Part shown: positions 1-6,283 of the stretch, one piece after another | How positions within the stretch are numbered: position 1 is the stretch's first letter | How the letters are laid out: each line of letters opens with the position of its first letter | Assembly: GCA_934271195.1 (NCBI GenBank) | Contig: CAKQRB010000045.1 | Location: forward strand, 1-13,833 | Direction: 5' to 3' | Origin: an uncultured Alphaproteobacteria bacterium | Lineage (GTDB): Bacteria; Pseudomonadota; Alphaproteobacteria; RF32; CAG-239 | DNA: 13,833 bases | The notes under the pieces: generated by a model | Databases searched by the model: none | The model's input: the letters and a program-made list of their open reading frames with translations, nothing else | Told to the model about the DNA's origin: nothing | Made by a program: the position numbers and the translations under genes

Positions 1-56
1 TTGCAATAACTCCGGAAGGTTTTATACCACTTTTTTCTATATTTTCTTGATAACAT
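1..56 (-). CDS. possible start of a gene running off the left edge
   Basis: On the minus strand an ATG at 56-54 opens a frame that stays open for 18 codons to the window edge. The residues begin MLSRKYRKKWYK and are strongly basic. A GGAG sequence at 70-67 sits 10 bases upstream, a plausible ribosome binding site. The start lies about 20 bases beyond the terminator of the structured RNA at 80-247, which is where a gene controlled by that RNA would begin. Eighteen open codons are weak evidence, and the product cannot be recognised from this fragment. Confidence 0.25.
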   Translation of the reverse strand, partial: MLSRKYRKKWYKTFRSYC

Positions 57-75
57 TTCTTTTTAGCTCCACTAT

Positions 76-116
76 TTTGTTAAAACAAAACCGCCGGAAG
101 TTTTCCCTCTGGCGGT
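76..116 (-). terminator. intrinsic terminator of the structured RNA
   Basis: Read on the minus strand, ACCGCC at 116-111 pairs with GGCGGT at 95-90. Four further inner pairs (with one mismatch and one G-U) close over a GAAAA loop. TTTTGTTTT follows directly. This is a typical rho-independent terminator. Its left arm is also complementary to the 5' part of the same RNA (222-229), so the hairpin competes with another fold. Confidence 0.75.
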
Positions 117-247
117 GGAGCTCAAAAACTGCATAGATCAGTCGTGGCTATTCGCCGTGCAAGCACGCTTATTTGACCACACTCCACCCAAAGTGGATAT
201 TTCTATGAGATGTTTTTGAGACACCGCAGCCCGTCTCCGGACTGCGG
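80..247 (-). ncRNA. structured regulatory RNA, riboswitch-like leader or small RNA
   Basis: This is a minus-strand transcript of about 165 bases with a good promoter in front and an intrinsic terminator at its end. In order it shows: a 10-bp hairpin with a GAGA tetraloop (224-247); a 9-bp stem CTCAAAAAC/GTTTTTGAG (212-220 with 121-129); a 6-bp stem CATAGA/TCTATG (202-207 with 132-137); then two hairpins inside it (183-197 and 144-180), making a three-way junction. The bases at 222-229 pair either within the 5' hairpin or with 109-117. The bases at 109-117 also form the left arm of the terminator. These two folds exclude each other, as in transcriptional riboswitches. I looked for 6S, SRP, tmRNA, RNase P, hammerhead and cobalamin motifs and found no convincing match. 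It could also be a free small RNA. Confidence 0.55.
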
Positions 248-252
248 CTATT

Positions 253-280
253 ATCATAAAGTATTGCAGGAATTTTGCAA
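253..280 (-). promoter_or_regulatory. promoter of the structured RNA
   Basis: On the minus strand, TTGCAA (280-275) and TATGAT (258-253) are separated by 16 bases, close to the sigma-70 consensus. The predicted start is near 246, at the first base of the 5' hairpin. The promoter lies immediately after the tolA terminator, so the RNA is transcribed independently of the tol operon. Confidence 0.55.
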
Positions 281-282
281 GC

Positions 283-305
283 AAAAAAGGCCGTTTATAA
301 CGGCC
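283..305 (-). terminator. terminator of the ruv-tol operon
   Basis: GGCCGTT and AACGGCC (305-299 and 295-289) form a perfect 7-bp stem with a 3-base loop. Six T follow on the minus strand. The stem begins inside the tolA stop codon, so transcription ends directly after tolA and does not continue into tolB or pal. Confidence 0.85.
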
Positions 306-1246
306 TAATTGATTTGTTTATTCAACGGGTTAAATTTCAATAACATAGTATTCCATTTATCGTACTTCTCCGGATATTTCTCAGACAACATCTTATATGC
401 CGGCTCGCAGATATAGACAGCTCGTCTGGCGCTGTCTGCCACCGAACGGAAGAAGTTGTCCGAATTATAGCGCGACATATCCAGAATATCCACTTTTCGT
501 ACGCTGCCGTCCTGATTCAAGGTTGCGCGAATTTCAATAATCATATTTTCAATGCCCATGGCGCCGGGGTCAAGATTCCAGCAAGCCCGCAAGCGGCCGG
601 CCAGAGCATCCATTTCCGAGATGCTCAGCTCGCTGAAATAGTTTCCACCGATACCTCCTTCAACTCCCATGTTTTGAACTTCTGTTCCTTCTTTGATGGT
701 AGCTTCTTCATCTTCCGCACCCAGATTCTTTTCCATGGCATCAACAGAAGCCAGCAGGCTTTTTAACGGATTAGCCAATTTGGGTTTGGACTTGTCTTCC
801 GGTTTTGTCGGTTGCTTTTTGGGTTCTGCTTTAGGTTTCGGCTTTTCTTTCGCAGGTTTTGGTTTTGCAACCGGTGCCTTAGGCTTTCGGGGCTGAGGCG
901 CAACCAGAAAATCTTTTTTTATCTCTTTAGGCGCTTCTTCCTTAACGGTTTCTGGCTCGGGTTTGCTATCTTTAGTCTTTTCGGCCGGAGCTTCTTCTTT
1001 TGGTTCATCTTTAGAAAAATTTTCTTCTATCTTGCGCTGTTTTTGCGAGGCGGCCTTGTCTTCCTTGCCCATTTTGGCCTTGGGCGGCAAGTTTGTCATC
1101 TCGGAGATTTTAACATCTTGTAAATCAACAATAATCGGCACCTGATTCAGGGTCATTTTATTTGACCAGAACAACGGCAGGTCTATCCAAAACAAGAAAA
1201 AGACCAGCAGATGCAATGCTATTGATTTTTTCAGCGCCTTATTCAT
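305..1246 (-). CDS. tolA: TolA, inner-membrane spanning protein of the Tol-Pal system
   Basis: TolA links the TolQR motor in the inner membrane to outer-membrane partners and helps the outer membrane constrict during division. The 313-residue product has a short cytoplasmic start, one membrane helix at about 8-27, and a Lys/Pro/Glu-rich extended region at about 60-160 that would span the periplasm. The globular C-terminal domain is at about 205-310. That domain has the pattern usual in alphaproteobacteria: an RACWN segment, an N-x-DGSV turn, and a late YICEP segment, with Cys222 and Cys280 probably forming a disulfide. It starts five bases after the tolR stop with almost no Shine-Dalgarno sequence, so translational coupling is likely. 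The identity rests on architecture and position more than on residue identity, which is normal for TolA. No tolB or pal follows. Confidence 0.88.
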   Translation of the reverse strand: MNKALKKSIALHLLVFFLFWIDLPLFWSNKMTLNQVPIIVDLQDVKISEMTNLPPKAKMGKEDKAASQKQRKIEENFSKDEPKEEAPAEKTKDSKPEPETVKEEAPKEIKKDFLVAPQPRKPKAPVAKPKPAKEKPKPKAEPKKQPTKPEDKSKPKLANPLKSLLASVDAMEKNLGAEDEEATIKEGTEVQNMGVEGGIGGNYFSELSISEMDALAGRLRACWNLDPGAMGIENMIIEIRATLNQDGSVRKVDILDMSRYNSDNFFRSVADSARRAVYICEPAYKMLSEKYPEKYDKWNTMLLKFNPLNKQIN

Positions 1247-1251
1247 TGAGA

Positions 1252-1698
1252 TTATTTTTTCTTTACAGTCCGAGGTTTGGGTTCCGTTTTCAGTCCGACT
1301 TTTTCAAAACCGGCTTCTTTCAAAATGGCCATCAGGCCGATAACGCGGCCATACTCCGCGCCGGTATCGCCGGAGATGGTAACACTCAGCTGCGCGTTTT
1401 CTTCGCGAATGGCCTTGAGTTTGTCAACAATCTTGTCTGCCGGAATTTCGGTTTCGCCAATGTAATAGTAGCCTTCTTTGTCAACACTGATATTGACAGA
1501 GGTTTCCTCACCTTCCATGTTTTTGCCGCCGACTTTCGGCAAATCCAGCGCAATTCCCGACGTCATTAACGGGGCGGCAACCATAAAGACCACCAGCAAG
1601 ACCATCATAACGTCCATCAGGTTGGTCATATTGATATCTGCATTGCGGCGGCTGCAGCGGGCGTCACGACGTTGCGACTGTTGATAGTAAAAAGCCAT
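1252..1698 (-). CDS. tolR: TolR, proton-channel subunit of the Tol motor
   Basis: TolR is an ExbD/TolR-family inner-membrane protein that works with TolQ to convert proton flow into movement of TolA. The 148-residue product has a basic cytoplasmic start and then one membrane helix at about 27-47. The helix carries the conserved aspartate (Asp29 in NLMDVMMVLL) that forms the proton path in this family. The sequence then continues into the usual ALDLPK strand and a periplasmic domain. The length matches the family. The start lies three bases after the tolQ stop, and a GGGAGA ribosome binding site is embedded in the end of tolQ. It sits between tolQ and tolA as in most Gram-negative bacteria. 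Confidence 0.93.
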   Translation of the reverse strand: MAFYYQQSQRRDARCSRRNADINMTNLMDVMMVLLVVFMVAAPLMTSGIALDLPKVGGKNMEGEETSVNISVDKEGYYYIGETEIPADKIVDKLKAIREENAQLSVTISGDTGAEYGRVIGLMAILKEAGFEKVGLKTEPKPRTVKKK

Positions 1699-1701
1699 GT
1701 T

Positions 1702-2448
1702 TTATTCTCCCGCCATGTCGGCTTTGATTGCGGTATCATCAATCTCGCGCGACAAGATGCTTGAAAACTCGACCATGAAATTCTCCAGACGTTTGGCATA
1801 GCGATCAATATCGGAAGAAATTTTATTATAAGCGACAACGGCCGGAATAGCGGCAATCAGGCCGAAAGCCGTGGTAAACAGAGCCTCGGCAATACCAGGG
1901 GCCATTGCGGACAAGGAGTTGCTCTGCGTGGCGGCAATGGCGTTAAAGCTGTTAATGATTCCCCATACCGTTCCGAACAAGCCCACCAACGGCGCAACCG
2001 AACCGGTAGAAGCCAAAAAGCCCATGCGCATATCCAACGCCTCGACTTCTTTATCCATGGATACGGTCATGGATTTTTCAATACGCTGCTGCAACGAAAC
2101 GCCGCGCAGTCCTCGGTCAGTTTTGGACTTCATGATATTGGTGCGTTTCCATTCCTTCATGGCTGCCACAAACATTGCCGACATCGGGTCGGACGGATGC
2201 GTGCCGATAGCATCATACAACCGGTCTAACGAACCGCCGGACCAGAAACGTTCTTCAAATTTGCGGGAACGTTGCTTGACCTGACGAAGCGTGCCAAGCT
2301 TTTCGATAATAATCGCCCAAGACCAGACCGAAGCGGCAATCAGGCCGATCATCACGACTTTGGTAACGGTATCGGAAGCCCAGACCAAATCCCACATGGA
2401 CATTGTCTGAGCGGCGGTGGCAACATCTGTCATTGTTTCTGTATTCAT
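1702..2448 (-). CDS. tolQ: TolQ, membrane subunit of the Tol motor
   Basis: TolQ belongs to the MotA/TolQ/ExbB proton-channel family and forms the ring around the TolR helices. The 248 residues give three membrane helices at about 29-50, 143-166 and 184-208. A large cytoplasmic loop lies between the first two. Helix two has the family signature GSVAPLVGLFGTVWGI and helix three has GIAEALFTTAFGL. The N-terminal stretch before helix one is some 15 residues longer than in E. coli. Met6 is an alternative start, but the first ATG has an AAGG site eight to eleven bases upstream. An 89-base gap before it contains a promoter-like sequence, so the tol genes may also be transcribed apart from ruvAB. 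Confidence 0.94.
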   Translation of the reverse strand: MNTETMTDVATAAQTMSMWDLVWASDTVTKVVMIGLIAASVWSWAIIIEKLGTLRQVKQRSRKFEERFWSGGSLDRLYDAIGTHPSDPMSAMFVAAMKEWKRTNIMKSKTDRGLRGVSLQQRIEKSMTVSMDKEVEALDMRMGFLASTGSVAPLVGLFGTVWGIINSFNAIAATQSNSLSAMAPGIAEALFTTAFGLIAAIPAVVAYNKISSDIDRYAKRLENFMVEFSSILSREIDDTAIKADMAGE

Positions 2449-2504
2449 TGTATTTTCTACCTTATTCTAAAACGGAACTGTCCGAAACTAAAAATCTGTA
2501 CGGA

Positions 2505-2532
2505 AATTTAGCATAAAATGTTAAAGATTCAA
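2505..2532 (-). promoter_or_regulatory. possible internal promoter before tolQ
   Basis: In the only sizeable gap of the operon, TTGAAT (2532-2527) and TAAATT (2510-2505) lie 16 bases apart on the minus strand. The predicted start is about 50 bases before tolQ. The surrounding DNA is very AT-rich, so chance matches are likely. Confidence 0.35.
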
Positions 2533-2537
2533 TTAAT

Positions 2538-2978
2538 TTAAATATATTTTTCAATCTTCTGCACCAAAGATGCCGGCATCCGCACCGGACGTTTTTTGAT
2601 AAGATTCAAACAGGCGACTTTGACATCAAGAACAACCAGAAGATCTTCGCCGCGGCGTATCTCCTGATGCATGACGGCCGAAGCGCCGCCAAGTTCCGTA
2701 ATCTTGCAGGATACGTTTAACAAATCGTCCAAGACTGCCGGTTTTAAGTAATCAATGTCGCAATGGCGGACGGCAAAACCGAATTTGTCTTCGGCGCTTA
2801 GTTCCGCCTGCTGGTCAAAACCCAGTGTCCGGATATATTCGCTGCGGGCGCGCTCGGCAAATTTTAAGTAATTGGCGTAATACACAATGCCGCCGGCATC
2901 CGTGTCTTCATAATAAACGCGAACCAACATGGTATAGCTTCCGTCAGCGGAAATTTCACGGGACAGATTGTCTTGCAT
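2538..2978 (-). CDS. ybgC: YbgC, Tol-Pal associated acyl-CoA thioesterase
   Basis: YbgC is a hotdog-fold thioesterase that hydrolyses acyl-CoA esters and is commonly encoded at the head of the tol-pal cluster. The 146 residues show the family active-site region YYEDTDAGGIVYYANYLKF, with the catalytic aspartate at about residue 27, followed by the helix that starts ERARSEYI. The length is typical. A tyrosine (VYYAN) stands where the E. coli protein has histidine (VYHAS), a common variant in alphaproteobacteria. The start is two bases beyond the ruvB stop, and its GAGGA ribosome binding site overlaps that stop, indicating coupled translation. Confidence 0.93.
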   Translation of the reverse strand: MQDNLSREISADGSYTMLVRVYYEDTDAGGIVYYANYLKFAERARSEYIRTLGFDQQAELSAEDKFGFAVRHCDIDYLKPAVLDDLLNVSCKITELGGASAVMHQEIRRGEDLLVVLDVKVACLNLIKKRPVRMPASLVQKIEKYI

Positions 2979-2982
2979 TTTT

Positions 2983-4038
2983 TTAGTCCTCTATTGTTTC
3001 TAACAAGTCAAATTGTTTTGTGTTTTTGCGGAGTTTGGCAACACCGAGATATTCGCAGCCCAAATCGGAAATAACACGGCCGCGCGGCGTGCGCTGTAAA
3101 AATCCGAGTTTGAGCAAAAACGGCTCAATCACTTCTTCAATAGTATCCCGTTCCTCCGACAAAGCCGCCGCCAAAGTGTCTGCTCCCACCGGCCCGCCGC
3201 CGTAATTCTGAACAATACATTGCAGGTAACGGCGGTCAAAAGCATCTAAGCCGTAATTATCAACGTCCAGCCGGCGCAACGCGGTATCGGCAATCCGGTT
3301 ATCAATTTCTGCGGCCTCGCTGACCGCCCCGAAATCCCGTACGCGGCGCAAAAGCCTTCCGGCCACGCGCGGCGTTCCGCGCGAGCGTTTGGCAATCTCC
3401 ATCGCACCCTTGTCCGACAACGACATTCCCAGCAGATGAGCACCGCGGGCGACAATTTTCTTCAAATCTTCCGGAGAATAAAAATCCAGCCGGAGCGGAA
3501 TGCCGAAACGTTCCCGCAGCGGAGTCGACAGCATGCCGGAGCGTGTGGTTGCGCCAACCAGCGTAAAAGGCTGCAAATCAATCCGCACAGAGCGCGCCGA
3601 CGGGCCTTCGCCGATAATCAAATCAAGCTGAAAATCCTCCATTGCCGAATAGAGCACTTCTTCAATTGCGGGGTTCAGACGGTGGATTTCATCAATAAAC
3701 AAGACATCATTCGGCTCAAGGTTGGTCAGAATTGCCGCCAAATCTCCGGACTTGGAAATCATTGGCGCAGAAGTGGCGCGAAAGCCTACGCCCAGTTCTT
3801 TGGCCACAATGGAAGCCAGCGTGGTTTTGCCCAACCCCGGCGGGCCGAAAAGCAAGACATGATCCAGCGCCTCGCCGCGTTTTTTGGCTGCTTCAATAAA
3901 TATTTTCAGGTTTTCGCAGACCTGTTTCTGCCCGACAAAATCCGCCAAAGAGGTCGGGCGCAAATTTATTGGGGCATTTATCCCCTGCTCTTCGTCTTCT
4001 GACGTTTTTTTGGTGCTGACCAGTCTTTCATCATCCAT
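2983..4038 (-). CDS. ruvB: RuvB, Holliday-junction branch-migration ATPase
   Basis: RuvB is the hexameric AAA+ motor that pulls DNA through RuvA-bound Holliday junctions during recombinational repair. The 351-residue protein has a Walker A motif GPPGLGKTT at 65-73 and a Walker B motif FIDEIH at 114-119. Sensor 1 is GATTRSG at 162-168, and PLRERFG at 173-179 holds the probable arginine finger. A GTPR sensor-2 segment is followed by the winged-helix domain ending near RTPRGR. The first 20 or so residues are an acidic extension before the conserved LRPTSLADFVGQ. The start is six bases after the ruvA stop, and the upstream GGAT is overlapped by the end of ruvA. Confidence 0.97.
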   Translation of the reverse strand: MDDERLVSTKKTSEDEEQGINAPINLRPTSLADFVGQKQVCENLKIFIEAAKKRGEALDHVLLFGPPGLGKTTLASIVAKELGVGFRATSAPMISKSGDLAAILTNLEPNDVLFIDEIHRLNPAIEEVLYSAMEDFQLDLIIGEGPSARSVRIDLQPFTLVGATTRSGMLSTPLRERFGIPLRLDFYSPEDLKKIVARGAHLLGMSLSDKGAMEIAKRSRGTPRVAGRLLRRVRDFGAVSEAAEIDNRIADTALRRLDVDNYGLDAFDRRYLQCIVQNYGGGPVGADTLAAALSEERDTIEEVIEPFLLKLGFLQRTPRGRVISDLGCEYLGVAKLRKNTKQFDLLETIED

Positions 4039-4044
4039 TATCCA

Positions 4045-4701
4045 TTAATCCTTTTGGGCAAATTCTTTTAACGCCAGTTTAATCAGCTCGGAAACACCTG
4101 CATCCGGCTTGTCGGCCGCGGCTTTGTTGACGGCCTTATAGGCTTCAAGCCGCTGATAGCCGAGGTTAATCAGAGCGGATATTGCGTCTTCCACGATTTC
4201 GGGATCTTCGGCGGCATTCAATATGGCAACGTTATCCTCATAGTTCGCAGTTTCTTCGGTCGGATTCATAGCAATCTCCTTAGAAAATTCGGTTATCGGG
4301 ACGGTTACAATCTTGTCTTTCAGCTCCGTTACAATCCGCGCCGCCAGTTTGGGGCCGACGCCATTGGCACGGGTGAAAGAATTTTTATCTTGCGCAGAAA
4401 CTGCCTGAGAAAGCTGCAACGGGCTCAAAACCGACAAAATGCTTAGACAGACCTTGGCTCCGACACCCTGAACTTTTGTCAGGGTATTAAACCATTCTTT
4501 TTCCCATGCGTCAAAAAAACCATACAGCGAGATGCTGTCTTCGCGGACGACGGTTTCTATCAGCAACGCCGCCGCACCGCCTTTTATCAGTTTTCCGAGC
4601 GTTTTCGACGAAGCAAAAACCAGATAGCCAACGCCGTTGACATCAATTATGCACCAGTCTTCGCCGATTGTATCTATTATGCCTTTCAGCTTTGCAATCA
4701 T
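4045..4701 (-). CDS. ruvA: RuvA, Holliday-junction binding protein
   Basis: RuvA forms a tetramer that holds the four-way junction flat and recruits RuvB. The 218 residues start with the OB-fold domain (MIAKLKGIID...VNGVGYLV). Two helix-hairpin-helix motifs follow, VQGVGAKVCL at 77-86 and NGVGPKLAARI at 113-123. An acidic linker comes next, then the mobile C-terminal domain III (about 160-218, including ALINLGYQRLEAYKAV) that contacts RuvB. It is slightly longer than E. coli RuvA (203 residues), mostly in the linker. It is the first gene of the operon. The resolvase gene ruvC, often just upstream, is absent here and may lie elsewhere in the genome. Confidence 0.96.
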   Translation of the reverse strand: MIAKLKGIIDTIGEDWCIIDVNGVGYLVFASSKTLGKLIKGGAAALLIETVVREDSISLYGFFDAWEKEWFNTLTKVQGVGAKVCLSILSVLSPLQLSQAVSAQDKNSFTRANGVGPKLAARIVTELKDKIVTVPITEFSKEIAMNPTEETANYEDNVAILNAAEDPEIVEDAISALINLGYQRLEAYKAVNKAAADKPDAGVSELIKLALKEFAQKD

Positions 4702-4716
4702 TTCCGCACCTTATTT

Positions 4717-4763
4717 TATATAATCTTTCTTGTAAACTTACACAAGTCTGCTTTTTTCTGCAA
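4717..4763 (-). promoter_or_regulatory. promoter region of the ruv-tol operon
   Basis: Two overlapping sigma-70-like promoters are possible on the minus strand. One is TTGCAG (4763-4758), 17 bases, TAAGTT (4740-4735). The other is TTGTGT (4745-4740), 17 bases, TATATA (4722-4717). The first leaves about 27 bases before ruvA and fits the ribosome binding site better. An imperfect inverted repeat, CTTGT-N8-ACAAG at 4729-4746, overlaps the -10 region and could be an operator. I see no GTTC-N7-GTTC alphaproteobacterial LexA box. Confidence 0.4.
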
Positions 4764-4800
4764 TCTTTTTCGCAAGGTAATCCCCCGTCTGTCCGGACAT

Positions 4801-4835
4801 AAAAAAAACAGCCTGATTGGCATCAGGCTGTTTTT
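4801..4835 (-). terminator. terminator of the aminotransferase gene
   Basis: CAGCCTGAT and ATCAGGCTG (4809-4817 and 4822-4830) form a perfect 9-bp stem with a 4-base loop. Eight T follow on the minus strand, 15 bases after the aminotransferase stop. A five-T run on the plus side means it could work in both directions. It separates this gene from the ruv-tol operon. Confidence 0.85.
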
Positions 4836-4849
4836 CGGGATATTATCAA

Positions 4850-6010
4850 TTATGCTGCTTTAGAATTTTTTTTAGAGGCAAATTCATTCATGCAATTGAT
4901 AATATAATCCTGAGATTCCTGATCCAGATACGGATGCATCGGAATACTCAAAACGGTCTTGGACAATTTCTCGCAAACCGGCAGAGAGCGGGTGTTCCAT
5001 TTGGCATAAGCGGTCTGAGTATTAACCGGACGCGGATAGTATGCGCCGCAAGGAATGCCTTTTTCTTTCAGGAAAGCCATAGCCTCGTCACGGTCATTGC
5101 AGGTAACGGTATACAATGCGTAGGCGGACTTACTGCCGTCCAAAATCTGCTGTTTGCCGTAGTAGTCGCTCAAATTGTCGTCATAACGTTTGGCAATGGT
5201 ATAGCGATCTTTCAATTCCTGTTCGAAAACAGTCAGTTTTTGCAGCAAAACGGCGCCTTGGAAAGAATCCATACGGGAATTCAGGCCCATGCGAATATTG
5301 TCATAGCGGTCTGTTTTGCTCATACCGTGAACACGGCAGGAAACCATCAGGTCGTATTCTTCTTCGCTGTTGGCAAAAGACGCGCCGCCGTCACCGTAAC
5401 CGGCCAGCGGTTTGGTCGGATAGAAAGAAGTCGCCGTCATGTCGGCAATGCTGCCGGCTCTTTTACCTTTGTAAACGGAACCATAACTCTGGGCAGAGTC
5501 AGACAGGACTTTCATGCCGTTTTTGTGAGCAATTTCCATAATCTTGTCATAATCAGCCGGGTTGCCGAAAATATCTACGGCAATAACAGCCTTCAAATTC
5601 AGTTTTCCTTCTTTTTTAACTTCGGCAATCGCCCTTTCCAAATCTGCCGGATCCATATTGAAAGTATGCGGATCAGAATCTACAAAAATCGGTGTTGCGC
5701 CCAAGATAACAGGAGCCTCGGCCGAAGCGACAAACGTGAAAGACGATACAAATACAGCGTCTCCGGGCTTGACATCCCAAGCCATCAGCGGCAAAATCAG
5801 GGCATCAGTACCGGAAGCGCAGGTTACGCAATATCCGGCATTAGAATATTCCGCCAGTTTGTTTTCCAGTTCATGCGTTTCCGGCCCCTGACAATAAGCG
5901 CCGTGATTTAAGATGTTTTTAAATGCCTCGAGAAATTTTTCCTGACCGATGATTTTCTGCGAAGTTGCACAATCAAAAAGATTTATAGGTTTTGAAGGTT
6001 TATTAGTCAT
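4850..6010 (-). CDS. DegT/DnrJ/EryC1/StrS-family sugar aminotransferase
   Basis: Proteins of this family are PLP enzymes that transfer an amino group to keto sugars on nucleotide carriers, usually for lipopolysaccharide, capsule or glycoprotein sugars. From the ATG at 6010 the product is 386 residues. It shows ASGTDAL near 65-71 for cofactor phosphate binding. Asp171 and Gln174 lie in the DSAQS segment, and the Schiff-base Lys200 is in SFYPTKPLAGYGDGG. The C-terminal IPMHPYL segment is also typical. The pattern is closest, from memory, to the WbpE/WlbE-like 3-amino sugar group, but the substrate cannot be fixed. I preferred this start over one 24 codons upstream because AAGGACG lies six bases before it and the family homology begins here. 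The gene stands alone, with no sugar-synthesis or transferase neighbours. Confidence 0.9.
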   Translation of the reverse strand: MTNKPSKPINLFDCATSQKIIGQEKFLEAFKNILNHGAYCQGPETHELENKLAEYSNAGYCVTCASGTDALILPLMAWDVKPGDAVFVSSFTFVASAEAPVILGATPIFVDSDPHTFNMDPADLERAIAEVKKEGKLNLKAVIAVDIFGNPADYDKIMEIAHKNGMKVLSDSAQSYGSVYKGKRAGSIADMTATSFYPTKPLAGYGDGGASFANSEEEYDLMVSCRVHGMSKTDRYDNIRMGLNSRMDSFQGAVLLQKLTVFEQELKDRYTIAKRYDDNLSDYYGKQQILDGSKSAYALYTVTCNDRDEAMAFLKEKGIPCGAYYPRPVNTQTAYAKWNTRSLPVCEKLSKTVLSIPMHPYLDQESQDYIINCMNEFASKKNSKAA

Positions 6011-6032
6011 TTGTTCGTCCTTAAAAGTAAAT

Positions 6033-6077
6033 TGTTTAACTAAACAGGATAGTAATGCAAAAAATATTTTCAGGCAA
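6033..6077 (-). promoter_or_regulatory. aminotransferase promoter with palindromic operator candidate
   Basis: On the minus strand TTGCCT (6077-6072), 17 bases, TACTAT (6054-6049) gives a good sigma-70 promoter with a predicted start near 6042. A perfect 14-base inverted repeat, TGTTTA-AC-TAAACA at 6033-6046, covers that start point. This is where a repressor would block initiation. It is inference from position and symmetry; I do not recognise the regulator. Confidence 0.5.
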
Positions 6078-6121
6078 AACACAAAAGGTTTCTTGTTTGT
6101 AACATAAACCGACAGATTTTT

Positions 6122-6141
6122 GCAAAAAAAATTTTTTTTGC
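6122..6141. repeat. 20-bp palindrome with A8T8 core
   Basis: The sequence GC-A8-T8-GC is a perfect 20-base palindrome midway between the divergent aminotransferase and mlaA promoters. Long A-tracts in phase bend and stiffen DNA and often attract nucleoid proteins. It lacks the GC-rich stem of a terminator. Confidence 0.6.
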
Positions 6142-6219
6142 TGAGGCGTTTTTATATAACCTTTTGAATCTTATAATCTTTTTCCTATACCATTTTATAC
6201 ATTCTTACATAAATAAATG

Positions 6220-6248
6220 TTGATATTATTAAACATTAATGTTATATT
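6220..6248 (+). promoter_or_regulatory. mlaA promoter with palindrome in the spacer
   Basis: TTGATA (6220-6225), 17 bases, TATATT (6243-6248) predicts a start near 6255 and a leader of about 28 bases before the GTG of mlaA. The spacer contains the perfect palindrome AACATTAATGTT (6232-6243). A further AATGTT half-site lies at 6217-6222, giving three alternating half-sites across the promoter. The arrangement would suit a repressor, but AT-rich DNA yields such patterns by chance. Confidence 0.45.
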
Positions 6249-6283
6249 TTTTGGCAGAATTACTAATATGAAAGGTCGAAGAA

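Noticed and set aside
80..247. 6S RNA, hammerhead or cobalamin riboswitch
   Set aside because: The length suits 6S, but I see no large central bubble. A CTGAT and a GCCACGACTG segment recall hammerhead and B12 motifs, but the required flanking conserved bases are absent.
3436..4002. Plus-strand frame of 188 codons inside ruvB
   Set aside because: Antisense shadow of a well-conserved RuvB; no ribosome binding site or recognisable motif.
4817..5911. Long plus-strand frame of 364 codons
   Set aside because: It lies wholly antisense to the aminotransferase, whose catalytic motifs are clear. The translation is Phe/Arg-rich and resembles no family.
6122..6141. A8T8 palindrome as a terminator
   Set aside because: The stem would be only A-T pairs apart from two GC ends and there is no gene directly upstream to terminate.
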